Source of the DNA: Saccoglossus kowalevskii | Taxonomy: Eukaryota; Hemichordata; Enteropneusta; Harrimaniidae | Length of the DNA: 23,067 nt | Assembly: GCF_000003605.2 (NCBI RefSeq) | Contig: NW_003129333.1 | Coordinates: 1-23,067 of the forward strand | Direction: 5' to 3' | Part shown: positions 10,161-20,304 of the stretch, in pieces | Position numbering within the stretch: position 1 is the stretch's first letter | How the letters are laid out: each line of letters starts with the position of its first letter | Notes under the pieces: generated by a model | Seen by the model: the letters and a program-made list of their open reading frames with translations, nothing else | Databases searched by the model: none | Told to the model about the DNA's origin: nothing | Translations under genes and position numbers: made by a program

Positions 10161-10599
10161 TCCCTAGAACTGATTTGTGGTATGTGTCTACATTCTATGC
10201 AAGTTTCTGCAGCTTGTCCCTAGAACTGATTTGTGGTATGTGTCTACATTGCATGCAAGTTTCTGTAGCTTGTCCCTAGAACTGATTTGTGGTATGTGTC
10301 TACATTGCATGCAAGTTTCTGTAGCTTGTCTCTAGAACTGATTAGTGCTATGTCTACATTGCATGCAAGTTTCTATAGCTTGTCCCTAGAACTGATTTGT
10401 AGTATGTGTCTACATTGCATGCAAGTTTCTGCAGCTTGTCCCTAGAACTGATTTGTGGTATGTGTCTACATTCCATGCAAGTTTCTGCAGCTTGTCCCTA
10501 GAACTGATTTGTGGTATGTGTCTACATTCCATGCAAGTTTCTGTAGCTTGTCCCTAGAACTGATTTGTGGTATGTGTCTACATTGCATGCAAGTTTCTG
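10161..10599 (+). repeat. Central-domain block, copy 2 (period 890)
   Basis: This is the partner of 9271-9709. The order of CTATGC, GTGCTATG, CTATAG, TTGTAGTATG and two ACATTCCATG units is kept, ending at about 10600 where CTGTAG in this copy faces CTGCAG in the other. Confidence 0.87.
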
Positions 10600-11880
10600 T
10601 AGCTTGTCCCTAGAACTGATTTGTGGTATTTCTACATTCCATGCAAGTTTCTGTAGCTTGTCTCTAGAACTGATTTGTGGTATGTGTCTACATTGCATGC
10701 AAGTTTCTGCAGCATGTCCCTAGAACTGATTTGTGGTATGTGTCTACATTCCATGCAAGTTTCTGTAGCTTGTCCCTAGAACTGATTTGTGGTATGTGTC
10801 TACATTGTATGTAAGTTTATGTAGCTTGTCCCTAGAACTGATTTGTGGTATGTGTCTACATTGCATGTAAGTTTCTGCAACTTGTCCCTAGAACTGATTA
10901 GTGGTATGTGTCTACATTGCATGCAAGTTTTTGTAGCTTGTCTCTAGAACTGATTTGTGGTATGTGTCTACATTGCATGCAAGTTTCTGCAGCTTGTCCC
11001 TAGAACTGATTTGTGGTATGTGTCTACATTCCATGCAAGTTTCTGTAGCTTGTCCCTAGAACTGATTTGTGGTATGTGTCTACATTGCATGCAAGTTTCT
11101 GCAGCTTGTCCCTAGAACTGATTTGTGGTATGTGTCTACATTGCATGCAAGTTTCTGCAGCTTGTCCCTAGAACTGATTTGTGGTATGTGTCTACATTCC
11201 ATGCAAGTTTCTGTAGCTTGTCCCTAGAACTGATTTGTGGTATGTGTCTACATTGCATGCAAGTTTCTGCAGCTTGTCCCTAGAACTGATTTGTGGTATG
11301 TGTCTACATTGCATGCAAGTTTCTGCAGCTTGTCCCTAGAACTGATTTGTGGTATATCTACATTGCATGCAAGTTTCTGTAGCTTGTCCCAAGAACTGAT
11401 TTGTGGTATGTCTACATTGCATGCAAGTTTCTGTAGCTTGTCCCTAGAACTGATTTGTGGTATGTGTCTACATTGCATGCAAGTTTCTGCAGCTTGTCCC
11501 TAGAACTGATTTGTGGTATGTGTCTACATTGTATGTAAGTTTATGTAGCTTGTCCCTAGAACTGATTTGTGTATGTGTCTACATTGCATGCAGTTTCTGC
11601 AGCTTGTCCCTAGAACTGATTTGTGGTATGTGTATACATTGCATGCAAGTTTCTATAGCTTGTCCCTAGAACTGATTTGTAGTATGTGTTACATTGCATG
11701 CAAGTTTCTGCAGCTTGTCCCTAGAATTGATTTGTGGTATGTGTATACATTCCATGCAAGATTCTGTAGCTTGTGTCTAGAACTGATTTGTGGTATGTGT
11801 CTTCATTGCATGAAAGTTTTTGCAGCTTGTCCCTAGAATTGATTTGTGGTATGTGTTTACATTGCATGCAAGTTTCTGTA

Positions 11881-12130
11881 GCTTGTCTCTAGAACTGATT
11901 TGTGGTATTTCTACATTCCATACAAGTTTCTGTAGCTTGTCCCTAGAATTGATTTGTGGTATGTGTGTACATTGCATGCAAGTTTCTGCAGCTTGTCCCT
12001 AGAACTGATTTGTGGTATGTGTATACATTGCATGCAAGTTACTGTAGCTTGTCCCTAGAACTGATTTGTGGTATGTGTATACATTGCATGCCAGTTTCTG
12101 TAGCTTGTCCCTAGAACTGATTTGTGGTAT
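11881..12130 (+). repeat. Central-domain block repeated 666 bases on (12547-12796)
   Basis: Both copies contain a TATTTCTACATTCCATAC unit, a TAGAATTGATTT start, a TTACTGTAG variant (12039 and 12705) and a GCATGCCAG variant (12088 and 12754). The left copy has GTATGTGTGTAC and two GTGTATACATT changes where the right copy has the consensus GTGTCTACATT. Confidence 0.85.
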
Positions 12131-12552
12131 GTGTCTACATTGCATGCAAGTTTCTGTAGGTTGTCCGTAGAACTGATTTGTGGTATGTCTACATTGCATG
12201 CAAGTTTCTGTAGCTTGTCTCTAGAACTGATTTGTGGTATGTGTCTACATTGCATGCAAGTTTCTGCAGCTTGTCCCTAGAACTGATTTGTGGTATGTGT
12301 CTACATTCCATGCAAGTTTCTGTAGCTTGTCCCTAGAACTGATTTGTGGTATGTGTCTACATTGCATGCAAGTTTCTGTAGCTTGTCCGTAGAACTGATT
12401 TGTGGTATGTCTACATTGCATGCAAGTTTCTGTAGCTTGTCTCTAGAACTGATTTGTGGTATGTGTCTACATTGCATGCAAGTTTCTGCAGCTTGTCCCT
12501 AGAACTTATTTGTGGTATGTGTCTACATTCCATGCAAGTTTCTGTAGCTTGT
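12120..12552 (+). repeat. Two tandem copies of a four-unit repeat (period 222)
   Basis: TTGTCCGTAGAAC at 12161 recurs at 12383, followed in both by a 54-base TATGTCTAC unit, GTCTCTAGAAC, a CTGCAG unit and an ACATTCCATG unit. The period is three 56-base units plus one 54-base unit. GTAGGTTG in the first copy (12158) is private. Confidence 0.85.
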
Positions 12553-13118
12553 CCTTAGAACTGATTTGTGGTATTTCTACATTCCATACAAGTTTCTGTA
12601 GCTTGTCCCTAGAATTGATTTGTGGTATGTGTCTACATTGCATGCAAGTTTCTGCAGCTTGTCCCTAGAACTGATTTGTGGTATGTGTCTACATTGCATG
12701 CAAGTTACTGTAGCTTGTCCCTAGAACTGATTTGTGGTATGTGTCTACATTGCATGCCAGTTTCTGTAGCTTGTCCCTAGAACTGATTTGTGGTATGTGT
12801 CTACATTGCATGCAAGTTTCTGCAGCTTGTCCATAGAACTGATTCGTGGTATGTGTCTACATTGTATGTAAGTTTATGTAGCTTGTCCCTAGAACTGATT
12901 TGTGGTATGTGTCTACATTGCATGCAAGTTTCTGCAGCTTGTCCCTAGAACTGATTTGTGGTATGTGTATACATTGCATGCAAATTTCTGTAGCTTGTCC
13001 CTAGAACTGATTTGTGGTATGTGTCTACATTCCATGCAAGTTTCTGTAGCTTGTCCCTAGAACTGATTAGTGGTATGTGTCTACATTGCATGCAAGTTTC
13101 TGCAGCTTGTCCCTAGAA

Positions 13119-13174
13119 CTGATTTGTGGTATGTGTCTACATTGCATGCAAGTTTCTGCAGCTTGTCCCTAGAA
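13119..13174 (+). repeat. Reference example of the canonical 56-base unit
   Basis: This is a clean copy of the commonest unit. It carries TGTGGT at unit bases 8-13, the Pu/Py-alternating GTATGTGT at 11-18, the 10-base perfect palindrome TTGCATGCAA centred near base 29, the CTGCAG palindrome at 38-43, and CCCTAGAA at the end. Composition is 21 T, 11 A, 13 G, 11 C, with no CpG. The phase is arbitrary; I start at CTGATTT because most variants keep it. GCATGC and CTGCAG are SphI and PstI recognition sequences, so most canonical units carry one of each. Confidence 0.97.
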
Positions 13175-13396
13175 CTGATTTGTGGTATGTGTCTACATTG
13201 CATGCAAGTTTCTGTAGCTTGTCCCTAGAATTGATTTGTGGTATGTGTCTACATTGCATGCAAGTTTCTGTAGCTTGTCTTTAGAACTGATTTGTGGTAT
13301 TTCTGCATTCCATAAACGTTTCTGCAGCTTGTCCCTAGAATTGATTTGTGGTATGTGTCTACATTGTATGTAAGTTGATGTAGCTTGTCCCTAGAA

Positions 13397-13844
13397 CTGA
13401 TTTGTGGTATGTGTCTACATTCCATGCTAGTTTCTGTAGCTTGTCTCTAGAACTGATTTGTGGTATGTGTCTACATTGCATGCAAGTTTCTGCAGCTTGT
13501 CCGTAGAACTGATTTGTGGTATGTGTCTACATTCCATGCAAGTTTCTGTAGCTTGTCCCTAGAACTGATTTGTGGTATGTGTCTACATTGTATGTAAGTT
13601 GATGTAGCTTGTCCCTAGAACTGATTTGTGGTATGTGTCTACATTGCATGCAAGATTCTGTAGCTTGTCCCTAGAATTGATTTGTGGTATGTGTCTACAT
13701 TCCATGCTAGTTTCTGTAGCTTGTCCCTAGAATTGATTTGTGGTATGTGTCTACATTGCATGCAAGTTTCTGTAGCTTGTCCCTAGAACTGATTTGTGGT
13801 ATGTGTCTACATTGTATGTAAGTTGATGTAGCTTGTCCCTAGAA
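13397..13844 (+). repeat. Two tandem 224-base blocks ending in the GATG marker unit
   Basis: Marker units with TGTATGTAAGTTGATG occur at 13370, 13594 and 13818, exactly 224 bases (4 x 56) apart. Each block contains an ACATTCCATGCTAG unit, but at the first position in one and the second in the other, so unit order within the block is not fully conserved. This is the right edge of the central domain. Confidence 0.85.
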
Positions 13845-13849
13845 CTGAT

Positions 13850-14391
13850 TTGTCTATTTCTACATTGCATGCAAGTTTCAGCAGCTTGTCCCTAGAACTG
13901 ACTTGTGGTATGTCTACATTGCATGTAAGTTTCTGCAGCTTGTCCCTTGAACTGATTTATGCTATGTCAACATTCCATGGAAGTTTCTGTAGCTTGTCCC
14001 TAGAACTCATTTGTGGTATGTGTCTACATTGCATGCAAGTTTCTGCAGCTTGTCCCTAGAACTGATTTGTAGTATGTGTCTACATTGCATGCAAGTTTCT
14101 GCAGCTTTTCCCGTGAACTGATTTGTGGTATTTCTACATTCCATACAAGTTTCTGCAGCTTGTCCCTAGAACTGATTTGTGGTATGTGTCTATATTCCAT
14201 GCAAGTTTCTGCAGCTTGTCCCTAGAACTGATTTCTGGTATTTCTACATTCCATACAAGTTTCTGCAGCTTGTCCCTAGAACTGATTTGTGGTATGTATC
14301 TACATTCCATACAAGTTTCTGCAGCTTGTCCCTCGAACTGATTTGTGGTATGTGTCTACATTGCATGCAAGTTTCTGCAGCTTGTCCCTAG
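13850..14391 (+). repeat. Higher-order block A fragment at the left edge of the right domain
   Basis: This fragment follows 3221-3762 at offset 10629, carrying the series TCTATTTCTAC, GACTTGTGG, CATGTAAG, CATGGAAG, CTTTTCCCGTG, CTATATTCC and GATTTCTGG in the same order. It directly abuts the last marker unit of the central domain. It is also repeated at 18255-18793 and, from its second unit, at 21760-22252. Confidence 0.92.
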
Positions 14392-14845
14392 AACTGATTT
14401 GTAGTATGTGTCTACATTGCATGCAAGTTTCTGTAGCTTGTCCCTAGAACTGATTTGTGGTATGTGTCTACATTGCATGCAAGTTTCTGCAGCTTATCCT
14501 TAGAACTGATTTGTAGTATGTGTCTACATTGCATGCAAGTTTCTGCAGCTTGTCCCTAGAACTGATTTGTGGTATGTGTCTACATTGCATGCAAGTTTCT
14601 GCAGCTTGTCCTTAGAACTGATTTGTGGTATGTGTTTACATTGCATGCACATTGCTGCAGCTTGTCCCTAGAACTGATTTGTAGTATATGTCTACATTGC
14701 ATGCAAGTTTTTGCAGCTTGTCCCTCGAACTGATTTGTGGTATGTGTCTACATTGCATGCAAGTTTCTGCAGCTTGTCCCTAGAACTGATTTGTCTATGT
14801 CTACATTCCATGCAAGTTTGTGTTGCTTGTCCAAAGAACTGATTT
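14392..14845 (+). repeat. Higher-order block A fragment joined out of order
   Basis: From about 14392 the sequence follows 2493-2946 at offset 11899, including CTTATCCTTAG (14492), GCACATTGC (14648), AGTATATG and TTTGTGTTGC (14817). The preceding block follows 3221-3762, so the order is reversed relative to the left domain: a downstream piece is followed by an upstream piece. This is what a tandem duplication with loss, or unequal exchange, would leave. Confidence 0.88.
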
Positions 14846-15460
14846 GTGGTATGTGTCTACATTCCATGCAAGTTTCAGCAGCTTGTCCCTAGAACTGATT
14901 TGTCTATGTCTACATTGCATGCAAGTTTCAGCAGCTTGTCCCTAGAACTGACTTGTGGTATGTCTACATTGCATGTAAGTTTCTGCAGCTTGTCCCGTGA
15001 ACTGATTTGTGGTATGTCAACATTTAATGCAAGTTTCTGTAGCTTGTCCCTAGAACTCATTTGTGTTATGTGTCTACATTGCATGCAAGTTTCTGCAGCT
15101 TGTCCCTAGAACTGATTTGTAGTATTTGTCTACATTGCATGCAAGTTTCTGCAGCTTTTCCCGTGAACTGATTTGTGGTATTTCTACATTCCATACAAGT
15201 TTCTGCAACTTGTCCCTAGAAGTGATTTGTGGTATGTGTCTATATTCCATGCAAGTTTCTGCAGCTTGTCCCTAAACTGATTTCTGGTATTTCTACATTC
15301 CATACAAGTTTCTGCAGCTTGTCCCTAAACTGATTTGTGGTATGTATCTACATTCCATACAAGTTTCTGCAGCTTGTCCCTCGAACTGATTTGTGGTATG
15401 TGTCTACATTGCATGCAAGTTTCTGCAGCTTGTCCCTAGATCTGATTTGTCTATGTCTAC
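14846..15460 (+). repeat. Higher-order block A fragment after a four-unit deletion
   Basis: The sequence from 14846 follows 3167 onward at offset 11679. Relative to the block before it, the offset changes by 220 bases, which equals four units (two of 56 and two of 54). Two later units share a 1-base loss (CCTAAACTG for CCTAGAACTG near 15273 and 15327). These two neighbouring identical losses look like local conversion between adjacent units or one loss that was copied. Confidence 0.85.
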
Positions 15461-16045
15461 ATTGCATGCAAGTTTCAGCAGCTTGACCCTAAAACTGATT
15501 TGTCTATTTCTACATTCCATACAAGTTTCTGCAGCTTGTCCCTAGAACGGATTTGTAGTATATGTCTACATTGCATGCAAGTTTCTGCAGCTTGTCCCGT
15601 GAACTGATTTGTGGTATGTCTACATTCCATGCAAGTTTCTGTAGCTTGTTCCTAGAACTGATTTGTGGTATGTGTCTACATTGCATGCAAGTTTCTGCAG
15701 CTTGTCTCTAGAACTGATTTGTGGTATGTGTCTACATTGCATACAAGTTTCTGCAGCTTGTCCCTAGAACTGAATTGTGGTATGTGTCTACATTGCATAC
15801 AAGTTTCTGCAGCTTGTCCCTAGATCTCATTTGTGGTATTTCTACATTCCATGCAAGTCTCTGCAGCTTGTCCCTAGAACTGATTTGTGGTATTTCTACA
15901 TTCCATAAAGTTTCTGCAGCTTGTCCCTAGAACTGACTTGTGGTATGTCTACATTCCATAAAGTTTCTGCAGCTTGTCCCTAGAACTGATTTGCCTATGT
16001 CTACATTGCATGTAAGTTTCTGCAGCTTGTCCCTAGAACTGATTT

Positions 16046-16760
16046 GTGGTATGTGTCTACATTGCATGCAACATTCAGCAGCTTGTTCCTAGAACTGATT
16101 TGTGGTATTTCTACATTCCATACAAGTTTCTGCAGCTTGTCCCTAGAACTGATTTGTGGTATGTGTCTACATTGCATGCAACTTTCTGCAGCTTGTCCCT
16201 AGAACTGATTTGTGGTATTTCTACATTCCATACAAGTTTCTGCAGCTTGTTCCTAGAACTGATTTGTAGTATGTGTCTACACTGCATGCAAGTTTCTGTA
16301 GCTTGTCCCTAGAACTGATTTGTGGTATGTGTCTACATTGCATGCAAGTTTTTACAACTTTTCCCTAGAACTGATTTGTGGTATGTGTCTACATTGCATG
16401 CAACTTTCTGCAGCTTGTCCCTAGAACTGATTTGTGGTATTTCTACATTCCATACAAATTTCTGCAGCTTGTCCCTAGAACTGATTTGTCTATGTCTACA
16501 TTCCATGCAAGTTTGTGTAGCTTGTCCCGAGAACTGATTTGTGGTGTGTGTCTACATTACATGCACGTTTCTGCAGCTTGTCCCTAGAACTGATTTGTCT
16601 ATGTCTACATTCCATGCAAGTTTGTGTAGCTTGTCCATAGAACTGATTTGTGGTATGTATCTACATTGCATGCAAGTTTCTGCAGCTTGTCCCTAGAACT
16701 GATTTGTGGCATATCTACATTCCATACAAGTTTCTGCAGCTTGTCCCTAGAACTGATTTG
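16046..16760 (+). repeat. Partial block C with one extra and two missing units
   Basis: The start (16046-16312) resembles 18854-19120 at offset 2808. The unit at 16322 resembles 5867 (offset 10455). After one additional 56-base unit with CAACTTTC, the sequence follows 5923 onward at offset 10511, as far as the TATGTATCTAC unit at 16652. It then jumps over two units to a series with TATGACAACATTCC (16764), which matches 573 at offset 16192. Confidence 0.75.
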
Positions 16761-16973
16761 TGGTATGACAACATTCCATGCAAGTTTCTGCAGCTTGTCC
16801 TAGAACTGATTTGTAGTATGTGTCTACATTGCATGCAAGTTTCTGCAGCTTGTGCCGAGAACTGATTTGTGGTATTTCTACATTCCATACAAGTTTCTGT
16901 AGCTTGTCCCTAGAACTGATTTGTGGTATGTGTCTACATTGCATGCACGTTTCTGCAGCTTGTCTCTAGAACT

Positions 16974-18751
16974 GATTTGTGGTATGTGTCTACATTGCAT
17001 GCAAGTTTCTGCAGCTTGTCCCTATAACTGATTTGTGGTATTTCTACATTCCATACAAGTTTCTGCAGCTGGTCCCTCGAACTGATTTGTAGTATGTGTC
17101 TACATTCCATACAATATTCTGTAGCTTGTCCCTAGAACTGATTTGTGGTATGTGTCTACATTGCATGCAAGATTCTGCAGCTTGTCCCTAGAACTGATTT
17201 TTAGTATGTGTCTACATTGCATGCAAGTTTCTGCAGCTTGTCCCGAGCACTGATTTGTGGTATTTCTACATTCCATACAAGTTTCTGCAACTTGTCCCTA
17301 GAACTGATTTGTGGTATGACTACATTCCATGCAAGTTTCTGTAGCTTGTCCCTAGAACTGATTTGTGGTATGTCTACATTCCATGCAAGTTTCTGTAGCT
17401 TGTCCCTAGAACTGATTTGTGGTATGTGTCTACATTGCATGCAAGTTTCTGCAGCTTGTCCCTAGAACTGATTTGTGGTATGAGTCTACATTGCATGCAA
17501 GTTTCTGCAGCTTGTCCCTGGAACTGATTTGTGGTATGTGTCTACATTGCATGCAAGTTTCTGCAGCTTGTCCCTAGAACTGATTTGTAGTATGTGTCTA
17601 CATTGCATGCAAGTTTCTGTACCTTGTCCCTAGAACTGATTTGTGGTATGTGTCTACATTGCATGCAAGTTTCTGCAGCTTATCCTTAGAACTGATTTGT
17701 AGTATGTGTCTACATTGCATGCAAGTTTCTGCAGCTTGTCCCTAGAACTGATTTGTGGTATGTGTCTACATTGCATGCAAGTTTCTGCAGCTTGTCCTTA
17801 GAACTGATTTGTGGTATGTGTCTACATTGCATGCACATTTCTGCAGCTTGTCCCTAGAACTGATTTGTAGTATATGTCTACATTGCATGCAAGTTTTTGC
17901 AGCTTGTCCCTCGAACTGATTTGTGGTATGTGTCTACATTGCATGCATGTTTCTGCAGCTTGTCCCTAGAACTGATTTGTCTATGTCTACATTCCATGCA
18001 AGTTTGTGTTGCTTGTCCAAAGAACTGATTTGTGGTATGTATCTGCATTGCATGCAAGTTTCTGCAGATTGTCCCTAGAACTGATTTGTGGTATTTCTAC
18101 ATTCCATACAAGTTTCTGCAGCTTGTCCCTAGAACTGATTTGTGGTATGTGTCTACATTGCATGCAAGTTTCTGCAGCTTGTCCCTATAACTGATTTGTG
18201 GTATGTGTCTACATTCCATGCAAGTTTCAGCAGCTTGTCCCTAGAACTGATTTGTCTATTTCTACATTGCATGCAAGTTTCAGCAGCTTGTCCCTAGAAC
18301 TGACTTGTGGTATGTCTACAATGCATGTAAGTTTCTGCAGCTTGTCCCTTGAACTGATTTATGGTATGTCAACATTCCATGGAAGTTTCTGTAGCATGTC
18401 CCTAGAACTCATTTGTGGTATGTGTCTACATTGCATGCAAGTTTCTGCAGCTTGTCCCTAGAACTGATTTGTAGTATGTGTCTACATTGCATGCAAGTTT
18501 CTGCAGCTTTTCCCGTGAACTGATTTGTGGTATTTCTACATTCCATACAAGTTTCTGCAGCTTGTCCCTAGAACTGATTTGTGGTATGTGTCTATATTCC
18601 ATGCAAGTTTCTGCAGCTTGTCCCTAGAACTGATTTCTGGTATTTCTACATTCCATACAAGTTTCTGCAGCTTGTCCCTAGAACTGATTTGTGGTATGTA
18701 TCTACATTCCATACAAGTTTCTGCAGCTTGTCCCTCGAACTGATTTGTGGT
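16974..18751 (+). repeat. Higher-order block A, copy 3, extended leftward and missing one unit
   Basis: The first part, 16974-18194, follows 3930-5150 at offset 13044. From 18195 to 18751 it follows 5205-5761 at offset 12990. The 54-base change in offset equals one whole TATTTCTACATTCCATAC unit (5151-5204), which is present in copies 1 and 2 and absent here. Shared private variants include ACAATATTCTG (17112), TTTTTAGTATG (17199), CCCGAGCAC (17242), TTATCCTTAG (17680) and TCCAAAG (18016). Confidence 0.93.
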
Positions 18752-19106
18752 ATGTGTCTACATTGCATGCAAGTTTCTGCAGCTTGTCCCTAGAACTGAT
18801 TTGTCTATGTCTACATTCCATGCAAGTTTCTGCAGATTGTCCCTAGAACTGATTTGTGGTATTTCTACATTGCATGCAACATTCTGCAGCTTGTTCCTAG
18901 AACTGATTTGTGGTATTTCTACATTCCATACAAGTTTCTGCAGCTTGTCCCTAGAACTGATTTGTGGTATGTGTCTACATTGCATGCAACTTTCTGCAGC
19001 TTGTCCCTAGAACTGATTTGTGGTATTTCTACATTCCATACAAGTTTCTGCAGCTTGTTCCTAGAACTGATTTGTAGTATGTGTCTACATTGCATGCAAG
19101 TTTCTG
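18286..19106 (+). repeat. Higher-order block D, copy 1
   Basis: This block recurs at 21745-22565 with offset 3459. It combines the downstream half of block A with the linker 18752-19007 (markers CTGCAGATTGTCC at 18829, GCAACATTCTG at 18873, CTTGTTCCTAG at 18889). The linker is absent from the left domain in this form, so blocks at 18.3 and 21.7 kb were duplicated after the linker formed. Confidence 0.9.
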
Positions 19107-20304
19107 TAGCTTGTCCCTAGAACTGATTTGTGGTATGTGTCTACATTGCATGCAATTTTTTGCAACTTCTCCCTAGAACTGATTTGTGGTATTTCTACAT
19201 TCCATACAAGTTTTTGCAGCTTGTCCCTAGAACTGATTTGTCTATGTCTACATTCCATGCAAGTTTGTGTAGCTTGTCTCGAGAACTGATTTGTGGTGTG
19301 TGTCTACATTACATGCACGTTTCTGCAGCTTGTCCCTAGAACTGATTTGTCTATGTCTACATTCCATGCAAGTTTGTGTAGCTTGTCCATAGAACTGATT
19401 TGTGGTATGTATCTACATTGCATGCAAGTTTCTGCAGCTTGTCCCTAGAACTGATTTGTGGTATTTCTACATGCATACAAGTTTCTGCAGCTTGTCCCTA
19501 GAACTGATTTGTGGTATGTGTCTACATTGCATGAAAGTTTCTGCAGCTTGTCCCTAGAACTGATTTGTGGTATTTCTACATTCCATACAAGTTTCTGAAG
19601 CTTGTCCCAAGAACTGATTTGTGGTATGTCAACATTCCATGCAAGTTTCTGCAGCTTGTCCTAGAACTGATTTGTAGTATGTGTCTACATTGCATGCAAG
19701 TTTCTGCAGCTTGTGCCGAGAACTGATTTGTGGTATTTCTACATTCCATACAAGTTTCTGTAGCTTGTCCCTAGAACTGATTTGTGGTATGTGTCTACAT
19801 TGCATGCAAGTTTCTGCAGCTTGTCTCTAGAACTGATTTGTGGTATGTGTCTACATTGCATGCAAGTTTCTGCAGCTTGTCCCTAGACCTGAATTGTAGT
19901 ATTTCTACATTCCATACAAGTTTCTGCAGCTTGTCCCTAGAACTGATTTGTGGGATGTGTCAATATTCCATGCAAGTTTCTGCAGCTTGTCCCTAGAACT
20001 GATTTGTGGTATTTCTACATTCCATACAAGTTTCTGCAGCTTGTCCCTAGAACGGATTTGTAGTATATGTCTACATTGCATGCAAGTTTCTGCAGCTTGT
20101 CCCTATAACTGATTTGTGGTATGTCTACATTCCATGCAAGTTTCTGTAGCTTGTTCCTAGAACTGATTTGTGGTATGTGTCTACATTGCATGCAAGTTTC
20201 TGCAGCTTGTCTCTAGAACTGATTTGTGGTATGTGTCTACATTGCATACAAGTTTCTGCAGCTTGTCCCTAGAACTGAATTGTGGTATGTGTCTACATTG
20301 CATA
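19008..20304 (+). repeat. Higher-order block C, right copy
   Basis: This block follows 5745-7045 to about 20304, where CATAAAG (20301) replaces CATACAAG and the sequence moves to a different unit series. Copy-specific marks are ATTTTTTGC (19154), CTACATGCATAC (19468), GCATGAAAG (19528), CCTATAACTG (20101) and GAATTGTAG (19890). Three of its variants are shared with the next tandem copy 932 bases on. Confidence 0.9.

Larger units (their letters stand above)
7076..13844. repeat. Central domain: more uniform units with short-period higher-order repeats
   Basis: From about 7076 the block markers of the left domain disappear. Units become mostly 56 bases with TATGTGTCTACATT and GCATGC, and CTGTAG is frequent at the position that reads CTGCAG elsewhere. 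Local higher-order periods are visible: 440 (7508/7948), 336 (8387/8723), 668 (9114/9782), 890 (9301/10191), 666 (11881/12547), 222 (12163/12385) and 224 (13397/13621). Every period is close to a whole number of units. A marker unit containing TGTATGTAAG recurs at 7921, 8360, 8696, 10811, 11535, 12868, 13370, 13594 and 13818. The domain ends cleanly at 13844, straight after the last marker unit. Its shorter periods suggest more recent or more local turnover than the flanks; that is inference. Confidence 0.85.

Noticed and set aside
13119-13174. Hammerhead-type ribozyme satellite, suggested by CTGA and GTC in each unit
   Set aside because: The conserved CTGATGA core and the GAAA partner are missing (the unit has CTGATTT and GAAC), and I see no stems placed to form the three-way junction.
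13119-13174. Intrinsic terminator or functional hairpin from CAAG-TTTCTGCAG-CTTG
   Set aside because: The stem is only four pairs with a nine-base loop, it has no T-run after it, and it recurs hundreds of times as part of the unit.
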